Source: Verrucomicrobiota bacterium (GTDB lineage: Bacteria; Verrucomicrobiota; Verrucomicrobiia; Limisphaerales; JAEYXS01). From it: a stretch of 7,624 nt of DNA. This document shows positions 1-5,741 of this stretch, piece by piece; positions within the stretch are counted from its first letter, which is position 1, and each line of letters begins with the position of its first letter. The DNA lies in contig JAJNBN010000205.1 of assembly GCA_021156225.1 (NCBI GenBank), forward strand, positions 1 to 7,624, read 5' to 3'. A program made the position numbers and the translations under genes. The notes below the pieces were generated by a model. The model did not search any database and had not been told where the DNA came from. It saw only the letters and a list, made by a program, of their open reading frames with translations.

Positions 1-1
1 G

Positions 2-136
2 GTGCTGCGAGTGTTGCCGGTGAAATTGCGGGATGCGGTCTATGAGATGGTGGCGAGGAACCGGCATCGGTTCTGGGCGAAGGATGAGGTGTGTGCGTTG
101 CCGAGGCCGGAATGGAGGGGGCGGGTGCTGGCGTGA
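2..136 (+). CDS. DCC/DUF393-family thiol-disulfide oxidoreductase-like protein, C-terminal fragment
   Basis: The gene enters from the left edge and only its last 44 codons are present, ending in TGA at 134-136. The peptide contains LRDAVYEMVARNRHRFW, then a Cys-Ala-Leu-Pro segment and a short basic tail. This matches the typical C-terminal end of the DCC (DUF393) family, where LRD-x-VY-x-x-(V/I)A-x-NRYRWFG is followed by a Cys near the end. Family members carry an N-terminal DxxCxxC motif, which would lie outside the window, and are predicted thiol-disulfide oxidoreductases; their substrates are poorly known. It converges on the rRNA pseudouridine synthase gene with a 36-bp gap holding a hairpin. 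The family call comes from pattern memory of the C-terminal signature only. Confidence 0.7.
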   Translation: MLRVLPVKLRDAVYEMVARNRHRFWAKDEVCALPRPEWRGRVLA

Positions 137-149
137 GAAGGGAGGGAGC

Positions 150-169
150 GACAGGCGAGGGTGCCTGTC
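150..169. terminator. Hairpin between convergent genes, possible bidirectional terminator or repeat
   Basis: GACAGGC (150-156) and GCCTGTC (163-169) form a perfect 7-bp stem around the 6-nt loop GAGGGT. It lies 13 bp after one stop codon and 3 bp before the other, between two convergent genes. That placement suits a shared terminator. No T-run follows on either strand, so it is not a textbook intrinsic terminator and may instead be a REP-like palindrome. Confidence 0.4.
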
Positions 170-172
170 CGA

Positions 173-868
173 CTATAGGGCTAGCTGCGCTACCGTCCGC
201 CATTGGCCTTCGGGTAAATCACTTACGGTGTAATCGCCGAAGTGGCTGCGGTGGAGATTGGTGACGGGGTTGCCTTGGCTGGCAAACATGCGCTTCACTT
301 GGTGATACTTGCCTTCGATGAGTTCGAGGCGCGCGGTGTTGGGGGAAAGGATTTCGAGTTTGGCGGGGAGGCAGGGTTTGTCTTCGTCTTCGAGTTGCAG
401 GGTGCCGGCGGCGAAGAGGTTCACGAGTTCTGGTTTTAAGACGCCTTCCACGGTCACGTCATACACCTTGGAGACTTTGTGCTTGGGGGAGGTCCAGCGT
501 TGGACGATCTCGCCGATGTCGGTGAGCAGGAGCACGCCGGTGGTGTCTTTATCCAGGCGGCCGATGGAGGTCACGGGCGGATTGCGCTGGAGCCATTGCG
601 GCGGCAGGAGGTCGTAGATGTTCGCCCCTTCACGGGTGTCATGGGAGCAGACGTAACCGGCGGGTTTGTGGAAGAGGACGAGCAGGCCATCGGGGGCTTC
701 GATGGGTTTGCCGTCGATGAGGATGTCGAGCGGGTCGGCCTTGTCATCGGCATCCTTCGCCACCTTACCTTTCACGGTGATGCGGCCCTGGCGCAGCCAA
801 TGCTTCGCCTCGCTACGACTGCCGTAGCCGTAGCGTGAAAAAATCTGGTCGAGGCGACGCGGTTGCAC
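173..868 (-). CDS. rsuA: 16S rRNA pseudouridine synthase, RsuA type
   Basis: The 231-residue product matches the RsuA/RluB/E/F family of pseudouridine synthases. In E. coli, RsuA converts U516 of 16S rRNA to pseudouridine in the cytoplasm. Residues 3-50 form an S4-like RNA-binding domain (RRLDQIFSRYGYGSRSEAKHWL). The catalytic domain follows, with HKPAGYVCS at 67-75, the GRLD motif at 103-106 whose Asp106 should be the catalytic aspartate, the DTTG(V)LLLTD segment at 108-117, TSPKH at 126-130 and the diagnostic EGKYHQVKRMFASQGN at 185-200. GYVCS, TSP(K/R)H and EG(K/R)YHQVKRMFA favour RsuA over the 23S-specific paralogues, and the length equals that of E. coli RsuA. The start is GTG at 868: an in-frame TAA lies only three codons upstream, so no longer start exists. 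There is no Shine-Dalgarno sequence; the leader reads CCTCCCTCC. No damage is seen. Confidence 0.92.
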   Translation of the reverse strand: MQPRRLDQIFSRYGYGSRSEAKHWLRQGRITVKGKVAKDADDKADPLDILIDGKPIEAPDGLLVLFHKPAGYVCSHDTREGANIYDLLPPQWLQRNPPVTSIGRLDKDTTGVLLLTDIGEIVQRWTSPKHKVSKVYDVTVEGVLKPELVNLFAAGTLQLEDEDKPCLPAKLEILSPNTARLELIEGKYHQVKRMFASQGNPVTNLHRSHFGDYTVSDLPEGQWRTVAQLAL

Positions 869-883
869 GGAGGGAGGTTAAAG

Positions 884-932
884 GGGAAACATCGAACATC
901 CAACATCAAAGCCGGTTGCACCGGCGGGCCAA
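884..932. repeat. Dispersed repeat copy 1: AACATCG heptads plus GCCGGTTGC module
   Basis: Three degenerate 7-bp units, aacatcg/aacatcc/aacatca, run head to tail from 888 to 908. They continue into a 24-bp module, aagccggttgcaccggcggg plus ccaa. The lead-in gggaaacatcgaacatc (884-900) recurs exactly at 5254-5270. The stretch 902-932 matches 6543-6573 at 28 of 31 positions. The module contains a perfect 6-bp hairpin, GCCGGT-tgc-ACCGGC (911-925). It sits in the intergenic space just upstream of rsuA. No coding role is evident. Confidence 0.75.
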
Positions 933-937
933 CTAAT

Positions 938-974
938 GAATGACCAATGACTAAATCCGAATGACGAAGGAATG
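938..974. repeat. Degenerate tandem heptad repeat, GAATGAC type
   Basis: The units gaatgac, caatgac, taaatcc, gaatgac and gaaggaa follow each other with a strict 7-bp period (938-972) and then tga. This is a second heptad type directly beside the AACATCG-type heptads. It ends 22 bp past the stop codon of the small membrane protein gene at 997. The pattern resembles the short tandem heptanucleotide repeats known from some cyanobacterial and other bacterial intergenic regions. Identity to those families is not claimed. Confidence 0.6.
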
Positions 975-996
975 AGCCATGTCCAATGCCTGTTGT

Positions 997-1377
997 CTAG
1001 ATGCGCGTAAGATCAAAGATGGTCGAAACCCGGGACAAGCACTGCTTTCCATTGGGGGAGTCGGCCTTCTGCTTCTCATTTGTTGGCAGCCCGAGTCCTT
1101 CCCAAAAGAGCTGTGAATCGAGTGCGAAATCTTTGGCCGCAACTATGGCTTCAACATCCTGTGATTGATAAGCGGCCAACAGTGTTTCGAGGGCATGTTC
1201 AGGGGAGTCAAAGATGGGACTGGTGATGCTGTTTGTCCTCAGGGGCGGACTGGAATCTTGAGGTGGAGGACTGGGTAAACTGATCAATATCACCACCAAG
1301 ATGAGGCCGCACAGCAGTGCAGCACGGGCTTTCTTGGCTGGTGTCCACTGCTGAGATAGCGCTGAAGGAGACATCAT
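997..1377 (-). CDS. Small membrane-anchored hypothetical protein, possibly 3'-truncated
   Basis: I do not recognise this 126-residue protein. It has a basic N-terminus with one hydrophobic segment at about 18-34 (RAALLCGLILVVILISLP). A Pro/Ser-rich linker follows at 35-57. Then comes a helical stretch, SPEHALETLLAAYQSQDVEAIVAAKDF (58-84), of the kind that opens NTF2/SnoaL-like domains in envelope proteins. The expected rest of such a fold is missing: after GLGLPTN (about residue 100) the composition becomes irregular and the protein stops, 22 bp before a tandem-repeat tract. This may be a truncated relic, or a short protein with an unstructured tail. The start is one of two tandem ATGs (1377 or 1374), and neither has a Shine-Dalgarno sequence. 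It follows the DUF4256 gene on the same strand after 46 bp. Confidence 0.6.
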   Translation of the reverse strand: MMSPSALSQQWTPAKKARAALLCGLILVVILISLPSPPPQDSSPPLRTNSITSPIFDSPEHALETLLAAYQSQDVEAIVAAKDFALDSQLFWEGLGLPTNEKQKADSPNGKQCLSRVSTIFDLTRI

Positions 1378-1423
1378 AGAGAAGGGACAAAGCTCAAATA
1401 CAAAGCTTCATGCTCCGAAGATA

Positions 1424-1995
1424 TTAAACCTTGAGCGAGGCGCGGAAGCCGCGGGCGGCGTAGTAGGATTGGGCGCCGTTGTGGCCGACGAAGACGCGGC
1501 CGTAACGACGATCACAATAGAGTGCACCATCAAGGTCTCTGATTTCAGTAGGTGTTTTTATCCAGCTCGAAGTTTTCGTGTCGAAGTCACCCAGTTTTTG
1601 CAGGGCGAAATATTCTGCTTCCGTCAGCAGCTCGATGCCCATGGTGGTGGCCAAGTCGATGGCGGTGGTCTTTGGTTTGTGTTCTTTGCGGGATTCCAGG
1701 CCTTCGCGGTCGTAGCAGACGCTGACACGGCCTTTGGGGTTTCGGCGGAGCAATCGAAGAAGGTGTATTCGCCAGTCTTTTTATCGTGAGCGACGACATC
1801 GGGTTCGCCGCCGGTCTTTTCCATTTCGTGGAGGGACCAGAGTTTTTCGGGATTGGCTTCCAGTCGTGCTTGCACCTTGGGCCATTCGAGGCCTTTGTGG
1901 CGGTTTTGGTTTTTCTCGAAGCGCGCTTTCAAGGTGTTGAGCAGTTCTTCGCGTTGCTTGGGTGTCAGCTCCTTTTTGGTTCCAGTGTCTTTCAT
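1424..1995 (-). pseudogene. DUF4256-family protein, interrupted by a single-base frameshift
   Basis: Two overlapping frames together encode one DUF4256-family protein of about 190 residues; the family is of unknown function. Frame one starts at ATG 1995 and gives the N-terminal half: KQREELLNTLKARFEKNQNRHKG, then LEWPKVQARLEANPEKLWSL, then the EYTFFDCSAETPK segment ending at residue 88. It then runs on as Pro/Trp-rich nonsense to 1624. The second frame takes up the family sequence at once: GRVSVCYDREGLESRKEHKP, then MGIELLTEAEYFALQKLGDF, DTKTSSWIKTPTEIRDLDGA, and LYCDRRYGRVFVGHNGAQSYYAARGF, ending at 1424. The break lies in the minus-strand tract CCCCAAAGG (plus positions 1731-1739), where one missing base explains it. 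A Shine-Dalgarno-like AGGA lies 7 nt before the ATG. This could be a sequencing error, a true mutation or, less likely, programmed -1 slippage. Confidence 0.85.
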
Positions 1996-2002
1996 GTGAG
2001 GT

Positions 2003-2006
2003 TCCT
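2003..2006 (-). promoter_or_regulatory. Ribosome binding site of the DUF4256 gene
   Basis: On the minus strand the sequence AGAAAGGAACCTCAC precedes the ATG at 1995. AGGA sits 7 nt upstream of the start. This is the only clear Shine-Dalgarno match among the gene starts in this window, and it fixes the start of this gene. Confidence 0.6.
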
Positions 2007-2040
2007 TTCTCTAAACTATAAATGACTACGCCAGCCGTTG

Positions 2041-3288
2041 CTATTTCTTCTGCTGACGGAGGTAGGCGGTCACGGCCTGGCCGAGTTGTTTGCCGACAGT
2101 GCGGTAGCCTGCGGTGGTGCTGTGGGGCGTGTTCCAGGAGGTTTCGAGGCAGGCGGCGACGGTGTCGGGGTTGCCGTTCGCGGTGACCCACATGCCGCTG
2201 ATCTGTTTGACGAGCGGATGGTAGCTGGCGCCGGTGGTGCGGGTTTTCTTTTCCACGGGGAGCGGGCCGTTTATATGCGTCACTGTTTCGGCGAGGAACT
2301 TGGTGCGGTATTCTTTGGCTTGGGGCGTGAGATTTTCCTCGGGGCCGACGAAGAAGAAGGGCTGGCGATCGTTGGGGGCGGGATTGTGAAGATCGAGGAA
2401 GAGGCTAAGGCGATTTTCTTTCGCAAGGGCCAGCAGGCGTTTTTGGGCGGCGGCGACTTCGGGGTAAACGGGTTGCTCGGCCCAGTCGCGGTTGTGGTCG
2501 CGCGGGTCCGCTTCTTTGCCGCCGTTGCCGGTGGCGACGTTGTCCACATCCATGATGGGGATGAGGAAAATCTCGGCATTCGCACGCAGCCAGAGAGCGT
2601 CTTCATCCTCGCTCACGAGCCATTCGGTGAAACCGCGGGCGACCCAACTGGCGCCGGATTCCCAGGCGTGCTGGCGGGCGTGAACCCAGATGACGGGCGG
2701 GTTGAGAATTCTGGATTCGTGGACGTGCAGGCCTTTTATGGTGCGCTTTTCGCGGGTAGTGGCGAGTTCGAAGATGTCTGAGTCGGGTGATTTTTCTATG
2801 GCGTAGTCGAGGAGTTTATCGGTGTCACGCGGGGTGAAGGGCGGGCCCCAGGCGATCCAGAGCGGGCCGCCATTGCCGGTGACGGTGTAGAGGATGCGTT
2901 TGTCCACACGTTTACCGGGAGCGGTGTGTGACCAGGTTTTCTCATCGGTGGAGAAGGTGGCGCGGTCGGGCATGGCCCAGGAGGCGGCGAGCGGGTTTGG
3001 GGTGAGCTTGCCGTCGTTGCGCGTGGGCTTGTTGCTGGCGCCGAGATCGAGGGTCAAGGTCTCATCCTTTGCCACGCCGTCCACGCGCAGATACCACCAG
3101 CAGGCCCAGCCGCGTGCAGGATCGCCGCCGGGGGTGAAGCGGATGGTCTTGGTGGCTTGGTCGATGCTTTCGATGGTTGCGGAGCCGCCTTCGAAATCAG
3201 TGCGGGCTTTGACCTCGGCGGCTTGTGCGAAGTGCGGCAGCAAAGACACGAGTAACAGGGTGACCAAGATATGTTTCATGCGTTCCAT
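2041..3288 (-). CDS. Secreted M14-family zinc carboxypeptidase, cytosolic-carboxypeptidase-like architecture
   Basis: The 415-residue protein has a signal peptide (MKHILVTLLLVSLLPHFAQA, residues 4-23), so it should be exported. Residues about 25-150 form a beta-rich N-terminal region containing WWYLRVDG, like the N-domain that precedes the catalytic domain in CCP-type M14 peptidases. The catalytic domain shows VHARQHAWESGASWVARGF, giving zinc ligands His207 and Glu210 (HxxE). DHNRDW at 264-269 carries the Asn-Arg pair that in this family binds the substrate carboxylate. DLHNP supplies His301 as the third zinc ligand, and ETSWN supplies Glu382 as the likely catalytic base. All key residues are present, so an active metallocarboxypeptidase is expected; the substrate is unknown. 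The start could be ATG 3288 or the in-frame ATG at 3279, and the second gives a cleaner signal peptide. It is divergent from the metzincin gene and 45 bp upstream of the DUF4256 gene. Confidence 0.88.
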   Translation of the reverse strand: MERMKHILVTLLLVSLLPHFAQAAEVKARTDFEGGSATIESIDQATKTIRFTPGGDPARGWACWWYLRVDGVAKDETLTLDLGASNKPTRNDGKLTPNPLAASWAMPDRATFSTDEKTWSHTAPGKRVDKRILYTVTGNGGPLWIAWGPPFTPRDTDKLLDYAIEKSPDSDIFELATTREKRTIKGLHVHESRILNPPVIWVHARQHAWESGASWVARGFTEWLVSEDEDALWLRANAEIFLIPIMDVDNVATGNGGKEADPRDHNRDWAEQPVYPEVAAAQKRLLALAKENRLSLFLDLHNPAPNDRQPFFFVGPEENLTPQAKEYRTKFLAETVTHINGPLPVEKKTRTTGASYHPLVKQISGMWVTANGNPDTVAACLETSWNTPHSTTAGYRTVGKQLGQAVTAYLRQQKK

Positions 3289-3464
3289 GCCGATCGGTGT
3301 CAGGGGTTTCAGAGGCGTTCAGCATAACGGAACGGAAAAAGAAATCGACAGGAAAGACATGGGGATAAGGAGAGAGGTGAGCGTTTAGTGAAGGATGTGG
3401 AATATTCTTTTCTCCCGCGCGCAACGGCGTAATTTTCAGACAATCATTGGCAGCTCTGAATTCT
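3289..3464. promoter_or_regulatory. Divergent intergenic region between two secreted peptidase genes
   Basis: This 176-bp space separates the starts of the minus-strand M14 carboxypeptidase and the plus-strand metzincin, so it must hold the promoters of both. The middle part is purine-rich on the plus strand (for example ggaacggaaaaagaaatcga) and AT-richer than the flanking genes. I see no convincing -35/-10 pair or operator palindrome, so no exact promoter is called. Confidence 0.4.
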
Positions 3465-4601
3465 ATGAAATCCAGAAACCATGCCCGGTTTTTCCTTTTC
3501 GCGCTGATGTCTGTCGTGTTCTGCGCTTCGGTACGGTTTCAGCTCCTGGTGGCGGCTGATGCCGCGACGGCGGCGATAGAGAAAATGCCGCGTCCACAAC
3601 GTCTGGACGCTTATACGAAAGCGGCCAACGCCAGCGGACTTTCCGCCGCAGACCGTCAAGTTTTCATCCAAGGGCTCGCGCGGCATGCGAAGGATGTCTC
3701 GCCGCAGTATCAGAACACGCCGCTGCCTTGGAACACCGCAACGTGGATGAGCCTGTTGCGACGGGGCTGGGAAGCAGCGCCAACGGATGCGGGCATCGGA
3801 CTGGCGCTGGCGCGTTTGCACATCGATGCACGCCAATACTCGGCAGCCCTGCCGATAGTCACGGCGCTGGACAAGGTGCATCCGGATAATCACGAGGTCA
3901 ACGCGTTCCAGGTCTTTTGCCAGACCACGAAGGATGGAGCTGCCGTGGCACCTCCGGCGGGACCGTTGAAAGTCTTTCCCTTGCATTTCGTGGTCCTGAC
4001 CAAGAATCCGGCGGCACATCGGGTGGCGACCCGGGAGCAGTGCCGGAAGGAGTGCGACATCTTGAACGCGACCTTCCGCACGCGTGAGGGCAAGGAACTG
4101 GCGCGTTTTGTGTTCAAAGGGTTCTCCTCGTACGACGACATCAAAGACTCGGCCAGCGCATTGATCCGCAGCGGCGATGCGACGGCGCCTTTTGATACGG
4201 ATGCGGTGGCGAGGGATTTCAATGCGTGCAAGGACCGCAAGGTGCGCGATCCGGAGGCGATCAATGTATATGTGTTCGACAGTTACAATCCGCAGGCCAA
4301 GTTCGGTGACCTTACTTCGCACGGCAAACGGAATTCGAACCGTCCTTATGTGCTGCTGGACTGGGAACGCCTGGACAACAAAGTGCAGAATGCCGAGGCG
4401 CATGAGATGGGGCATGCGTTCGGGCTGGAGCATGTGGGTGTGCCGGGGGCGGTGGGAAAGACTTCTTCAAACATCATGACGAGCGCGAGCGAGAATTTTG
4501 GCAGCGGAGGTTTGCGTGATCTGGGGTTCAGCGAGGCACAAGCGGCGGTGATCTTGTTCCATGCGCAACGGACTTATGAGCGGCTGGGGCTGGGGAAATA
4601 A
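3465..4601 (+). CDS. Secreted metzincin-type zinc metalloprotease with TPR-like N-terminal region
   Basis: Starting at ATG 3465 the protein has 378 residues; an in-frame TTG at 3447 would add six. The ATG is preferred because it gives a compact signal peptide (MKSRNHARFFLFALMSVVFC followed by a hydrophobic stretch). Near the C-terminus, HEMGHAFGLEH at residues 313-323 is a full HExxHxxGxxH motif: zinc ligands His313, His317 and His323, catalytic Glu314. SSNIMTS supplies a Met-turn at Met338, as required for metzincins. The upstream catalytic half includes INVYVFDSYNPQ and RPYVLLDWERL strands. Residues about 110-150 (GIGLALARLHIDARQYSAAL, then PIVTALDKVHPDN) resemble a TPR unit. Within the metzincins the subfamily (matrixin, M43-like or other) is not clear. 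It is an isolated plus-strand gene, divergent from the carboxypeptidase. There is no Shine-Dalgarno sequence. Confidence 0.82.
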   Translation: MKSRNHARFFLFALMSVVFCASVRFQLLVAADAATAAIEKMPRPQRLDAYTKAANASGLSAADRQVFIQGLARHAKDVSPQYQNTPLPWNTATWMSLLRRGWEAAPTDAGIGLALARLHIDARQYSAALPIVTALDKVHPDNHEVNAFQVFCQTTKDGAAVAPPAGPLKVFPLHFVVLTKNPAAHRVATREQCRKECDILNATFRTREGKELARFVFKGFSSYDDIKDSASALIRSGDATAPFDTDAVARDFNACKDRKVRDPEAINVYVFDSYNPQAKFGDLTSHGKRNSNRPYVLLDWERLDNKVQNAEAHEMGHAFGLEHVGVPGAVGKTSSNIMTSASENFGSGGLRDLGFSEAQAAVILFHAQRTYERLGLGK

Positions 4602-4627
4602 AGCCCTGCCTTGGTCCTCGAGTTAAA

Positions 4628-4644
4628 GCGGGTCGCAGACCTGC
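4628..4644 (+). repeat. Hairpin GCGGGTC-gca-GACCTGC
   Basis: GCGGGTC (4628-4634) pairs with GACCTGC (4638-4644) over a 3-nt loop, with one G-T wobble. It lies 27 bp after the metzincin stop codon. No T-run follows. It may belong to the 3' end of that transcript or be a repeat palindrome. Confidence 0.35.
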
Positions 4645-4651
4645 GCTAGGG

Positions 4652-4684
4652 CTCCGGGCTCAGTTCGCTCGCAACGGAGTTTTT
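4652..4684 (+). terminator. Possible intrinsic terminator of the metzincin gene
   Basis: CTCCG (4652-4656) and CGGAG (4675-4679) can pair and are followed at once by five T residues (4680-4684). It lies about 50 bp after the plus-strand stop codon, in the right orientation. The stem is short and the loop of 18 nt is large, so the call is weak. Confidence 0.35.
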
Positions 4685-4731
4685 GGCTCTGGGATAGGTG
4701 GACCTCCCCGATTGGAGTCCCGGGGTGAAAC

Positions 4732-4770
4732 GGCCCAGCAAGATTACTTTGATTCTGGTAAGGCTGGGCC
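4732..4770. repeat. Perfect 8-bp inverted repeat spanning the stop codon of the next gene
   Basis: GGCCCAGC (4732-4739) and GCTGGGCC (4763-4770) are exact inverted repeats separated by 23 bp. The TAA stop of the minus-strand gene (4744-4746) lies in the loop, so the last codons of that gene form one arm. It could act as a 3' transcript structure for the minus-strand gene. No T-tract follows on the minus strand (the flank reads GTTTCACC). Confidence 0.45.
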
Positions 4771-5199
4771 TTTGGATTCGGGGATGACGAGTTTCTCCAA
4801 GTTGATGCGGAAGGATTTCAGGTTTATGTGGACGGTGAGTTTGTGCGGTGCATCTGCGTCGTGGGTGACCATCCAGTCACGGTCGGAGGGGACGCTTGCG
4901 GTCTGGAAACGGACGGAGAGGATCGTCCCAGGACTTTTTACAAGTCCTTCCATGAAGAGATTGAGAGCAACGGTTTCGCCACGGTAGTTGAGTGAGGTGT
5001 ATGAGTTGACGAAGCGGCCGCCGAGGAAGGTGCAGTTGGTGTGTGTCAGGGCGTCGGTCATGCTGGTGCGGACGGTTTCGGGGAAGTCTTTCGGGAAGGC
5101 GAGGCCGGGGGTGTCGAGATTGCCAGCCAGGGCGAAGGCGTTGGTGGCCAAGGCGAGCGTGAGGAGGAGGCTGGCGAAGAGGGGAAGGCGCGTTTTCAT
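4744..5199 (-). CDS. Secreted protein of unknown function
   Basis: I do not recognise this 151-residue protein. It begins with a clear signal peptide, MKTRLPLFASLLLTLALATN then AFA, with likely cleavage after AFA at residue 23. The mature part of about 128 residues has alternating hydrophobic strands (LNYRGETVALNLFMEG, TILSVRFQTASV, HKLTVHINLKSFRINLEKLV), which suggests a small beta-rich domain. There is a single Cys (Cys56), so no internal disulfide. No catalytic motif or lipobox is seen. The ATG at 5199 has no Shine-Dalgarno sequence. It stands alone on the minus strand, separated from the upstream membrane protein gene by a repeat-containing gap of 172 bp. The signal peptide, coherent strand pattern and codon use support a real gene. 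Confidence 0.72.
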   Translation of the reverse strand: MKTRLPLFASLLLTLALATNAFALAGNLDTPGLAFPKDFPETVRTSMTDALTHTNCTFLGGRFVNSYTSLNYRGETVALNLFMEGLVKSPGTILSVRFQTASVPSDRDWMVTHDADAPHKLTVHINLKSFRINLEKLVIPESKGPALPESK

Positions 5200-5253
5200 G
5201 GTGTCGATATCTAGTATGACACGGGAGAGGGGGAAATCTTAGAAAGTTTTACA

Positions 5254-5322
5254 GGGAAACATCGAACATCGAACGCCCAACGTCCAACATCGAGAGGGGA
5301 AAGTCTGAGCCTCGTCCTACGG
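5254..5322. repeat. Dispersed repeat copy 2: AACATCG heptads plus TGAGCCTC module
   Basis: Five 7-bp units run in register from 5258 to 5292: aacatcg, aacatcg, aacgccc, aacgtcc, aacatcg. The lead-in gggaaacatcgaacatc is identical to 884-900. After the heptads, cgagagg (5291-5297) and tgagcctc (5306-5313), continuing to cctacgg, line up with cgagagg (6594-6600) and tgagcctc (6611-6618) in copy 3. The element fills most of the gap upstream of the secreted-protein gene. The remaining part of the gap (about 5323-5371) shows nothing recognisable. Confidence 0.75.
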
Positions 5323-5371
5323 TTATTCTGGCGGCAGGGTGGTTTTTCGAGCTTCAGGATTTTGACTTCAC

Positions 5372-5722
5372 TCAGGCAGCAGCAGGAGTCGGTGGCGTTT
5401 TCTTCCGGTAGAATCGCACGACGAGCAAGGCGGCTATCAGGCTGAGAAACCAAAAGAAGAGGAAGGGGATGGCTGCGCCTGAGATGATGTAGGCAATATT
5501 ACCTGAATAGTCGTCATAGCTCAGCAGGGTGGTGAGCAAGGCGGTGATGAGAGAGGTGAAAAGGGCGATCCAATATGAGGGCTTCTGCTGCCTGGTGAGT
5601 TGGCGGCGGCACAGCAGCACGGTGGGAACTGCGGCAGCAGCCAAAATGAAGGCCAGGAAGAGGAGCATGGCCGCAGGAGTGGCCCACTCGATGGGGACTT
5701 CGGGGTTGGTGGATGGGGCCAT
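5372..5722 (-). CDS. Small three-helix membrane protein of unknown function
   Basis: The 116-residue product has three strongly hydrophobic segments at about 15-38, 50-69 and 74-104, so it is an integral membrane protein. Short basic stretches (RRQLTRQQK at 39-47 and RFYRKK at 103-108) suggest that the first loop and the C-terminus face the cytoplasm. The N-terminus is acidic to neutral (MAPSTNPEVPIEW). The end is a low-complexity PPTPAAA tail. I recognise no family. It follows the SnoaL-like gene on the same strand after only 19 bp, so the two may be co-transcribed. The ATG at 5722 has no Shine-Dalgarno sequence, and no better start is visible. Confidence 0.7.
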   Translation of the reverse strand: MAPSTNPEVPIEWATPAAMLLFLAFILAAAAVPTVLLCRRQLTRQQKPSYWIALFTSLITALLTTLLSYDDYSGNIAYIISGAAIPFLFFWFLSLIAALLVVRFYRKKTPPTPAAA

Positions 5723-5741
5723 GGTTCGATAAGCGGTGGGC

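Noticed and set aside
33..233. 66-codon open frame on the plus strand
   Set aside because: The Arg/Gly-rich translation is an off-frame reading of the DCC-family tail, the hairpin and the end of rsuA.
479..838. 119-codon open frame on the plus strand
   Set aside because: It is antisense to the well-conserved rsuA gene and has no recognisable protein features.
884..974. Possible CRISPR array
   Set aside because: The repeats are 7 bp and contiguous, with no spacers of uniform length and no cas genes nearby.
951..1142. 63-codon frame that might continue the truncated membrane-anchored protein after a frameshift
   Set aside because: Its sequence (MRSRRPTPPMESSACPGFRP) shows no NTF2-like strands and runs into the heptad repeat, so a simple frameshift is not supported.
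1781..2191. 136-codon open frame on the minus strand joining the carboxypeptidase end and the DUF4256 start
   Set aside because: It is out of frame with both genes and very Arg/Pro-rich. The two real genes explain the region better.
2038..2781. 247-codon open frame on the plus strand
   Set aside because: It lies wholly antisense to the M14 carboxypeptidase, which has all its catalytic motifs. Its Gly/Val/Phe-rich translation matches no family I know and is a codon-bias shadow.
3444..4433. 329-codon open frame on the minus strand
   Set aside because: It is antisense to the metzincin gene, which has the full zinc motif and a signal peptide. The translation is rich in Arg and His with no coherent domain.
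5211..5453. 80-codon open frame on the minus strand across the repeat
   Set aside because: Its LDVGRWAFDVRCFP segment is just the translated heptad repeat, and the rest overlaps the membrane protein gene in another frame. It is a spurious repeat-derived frame.
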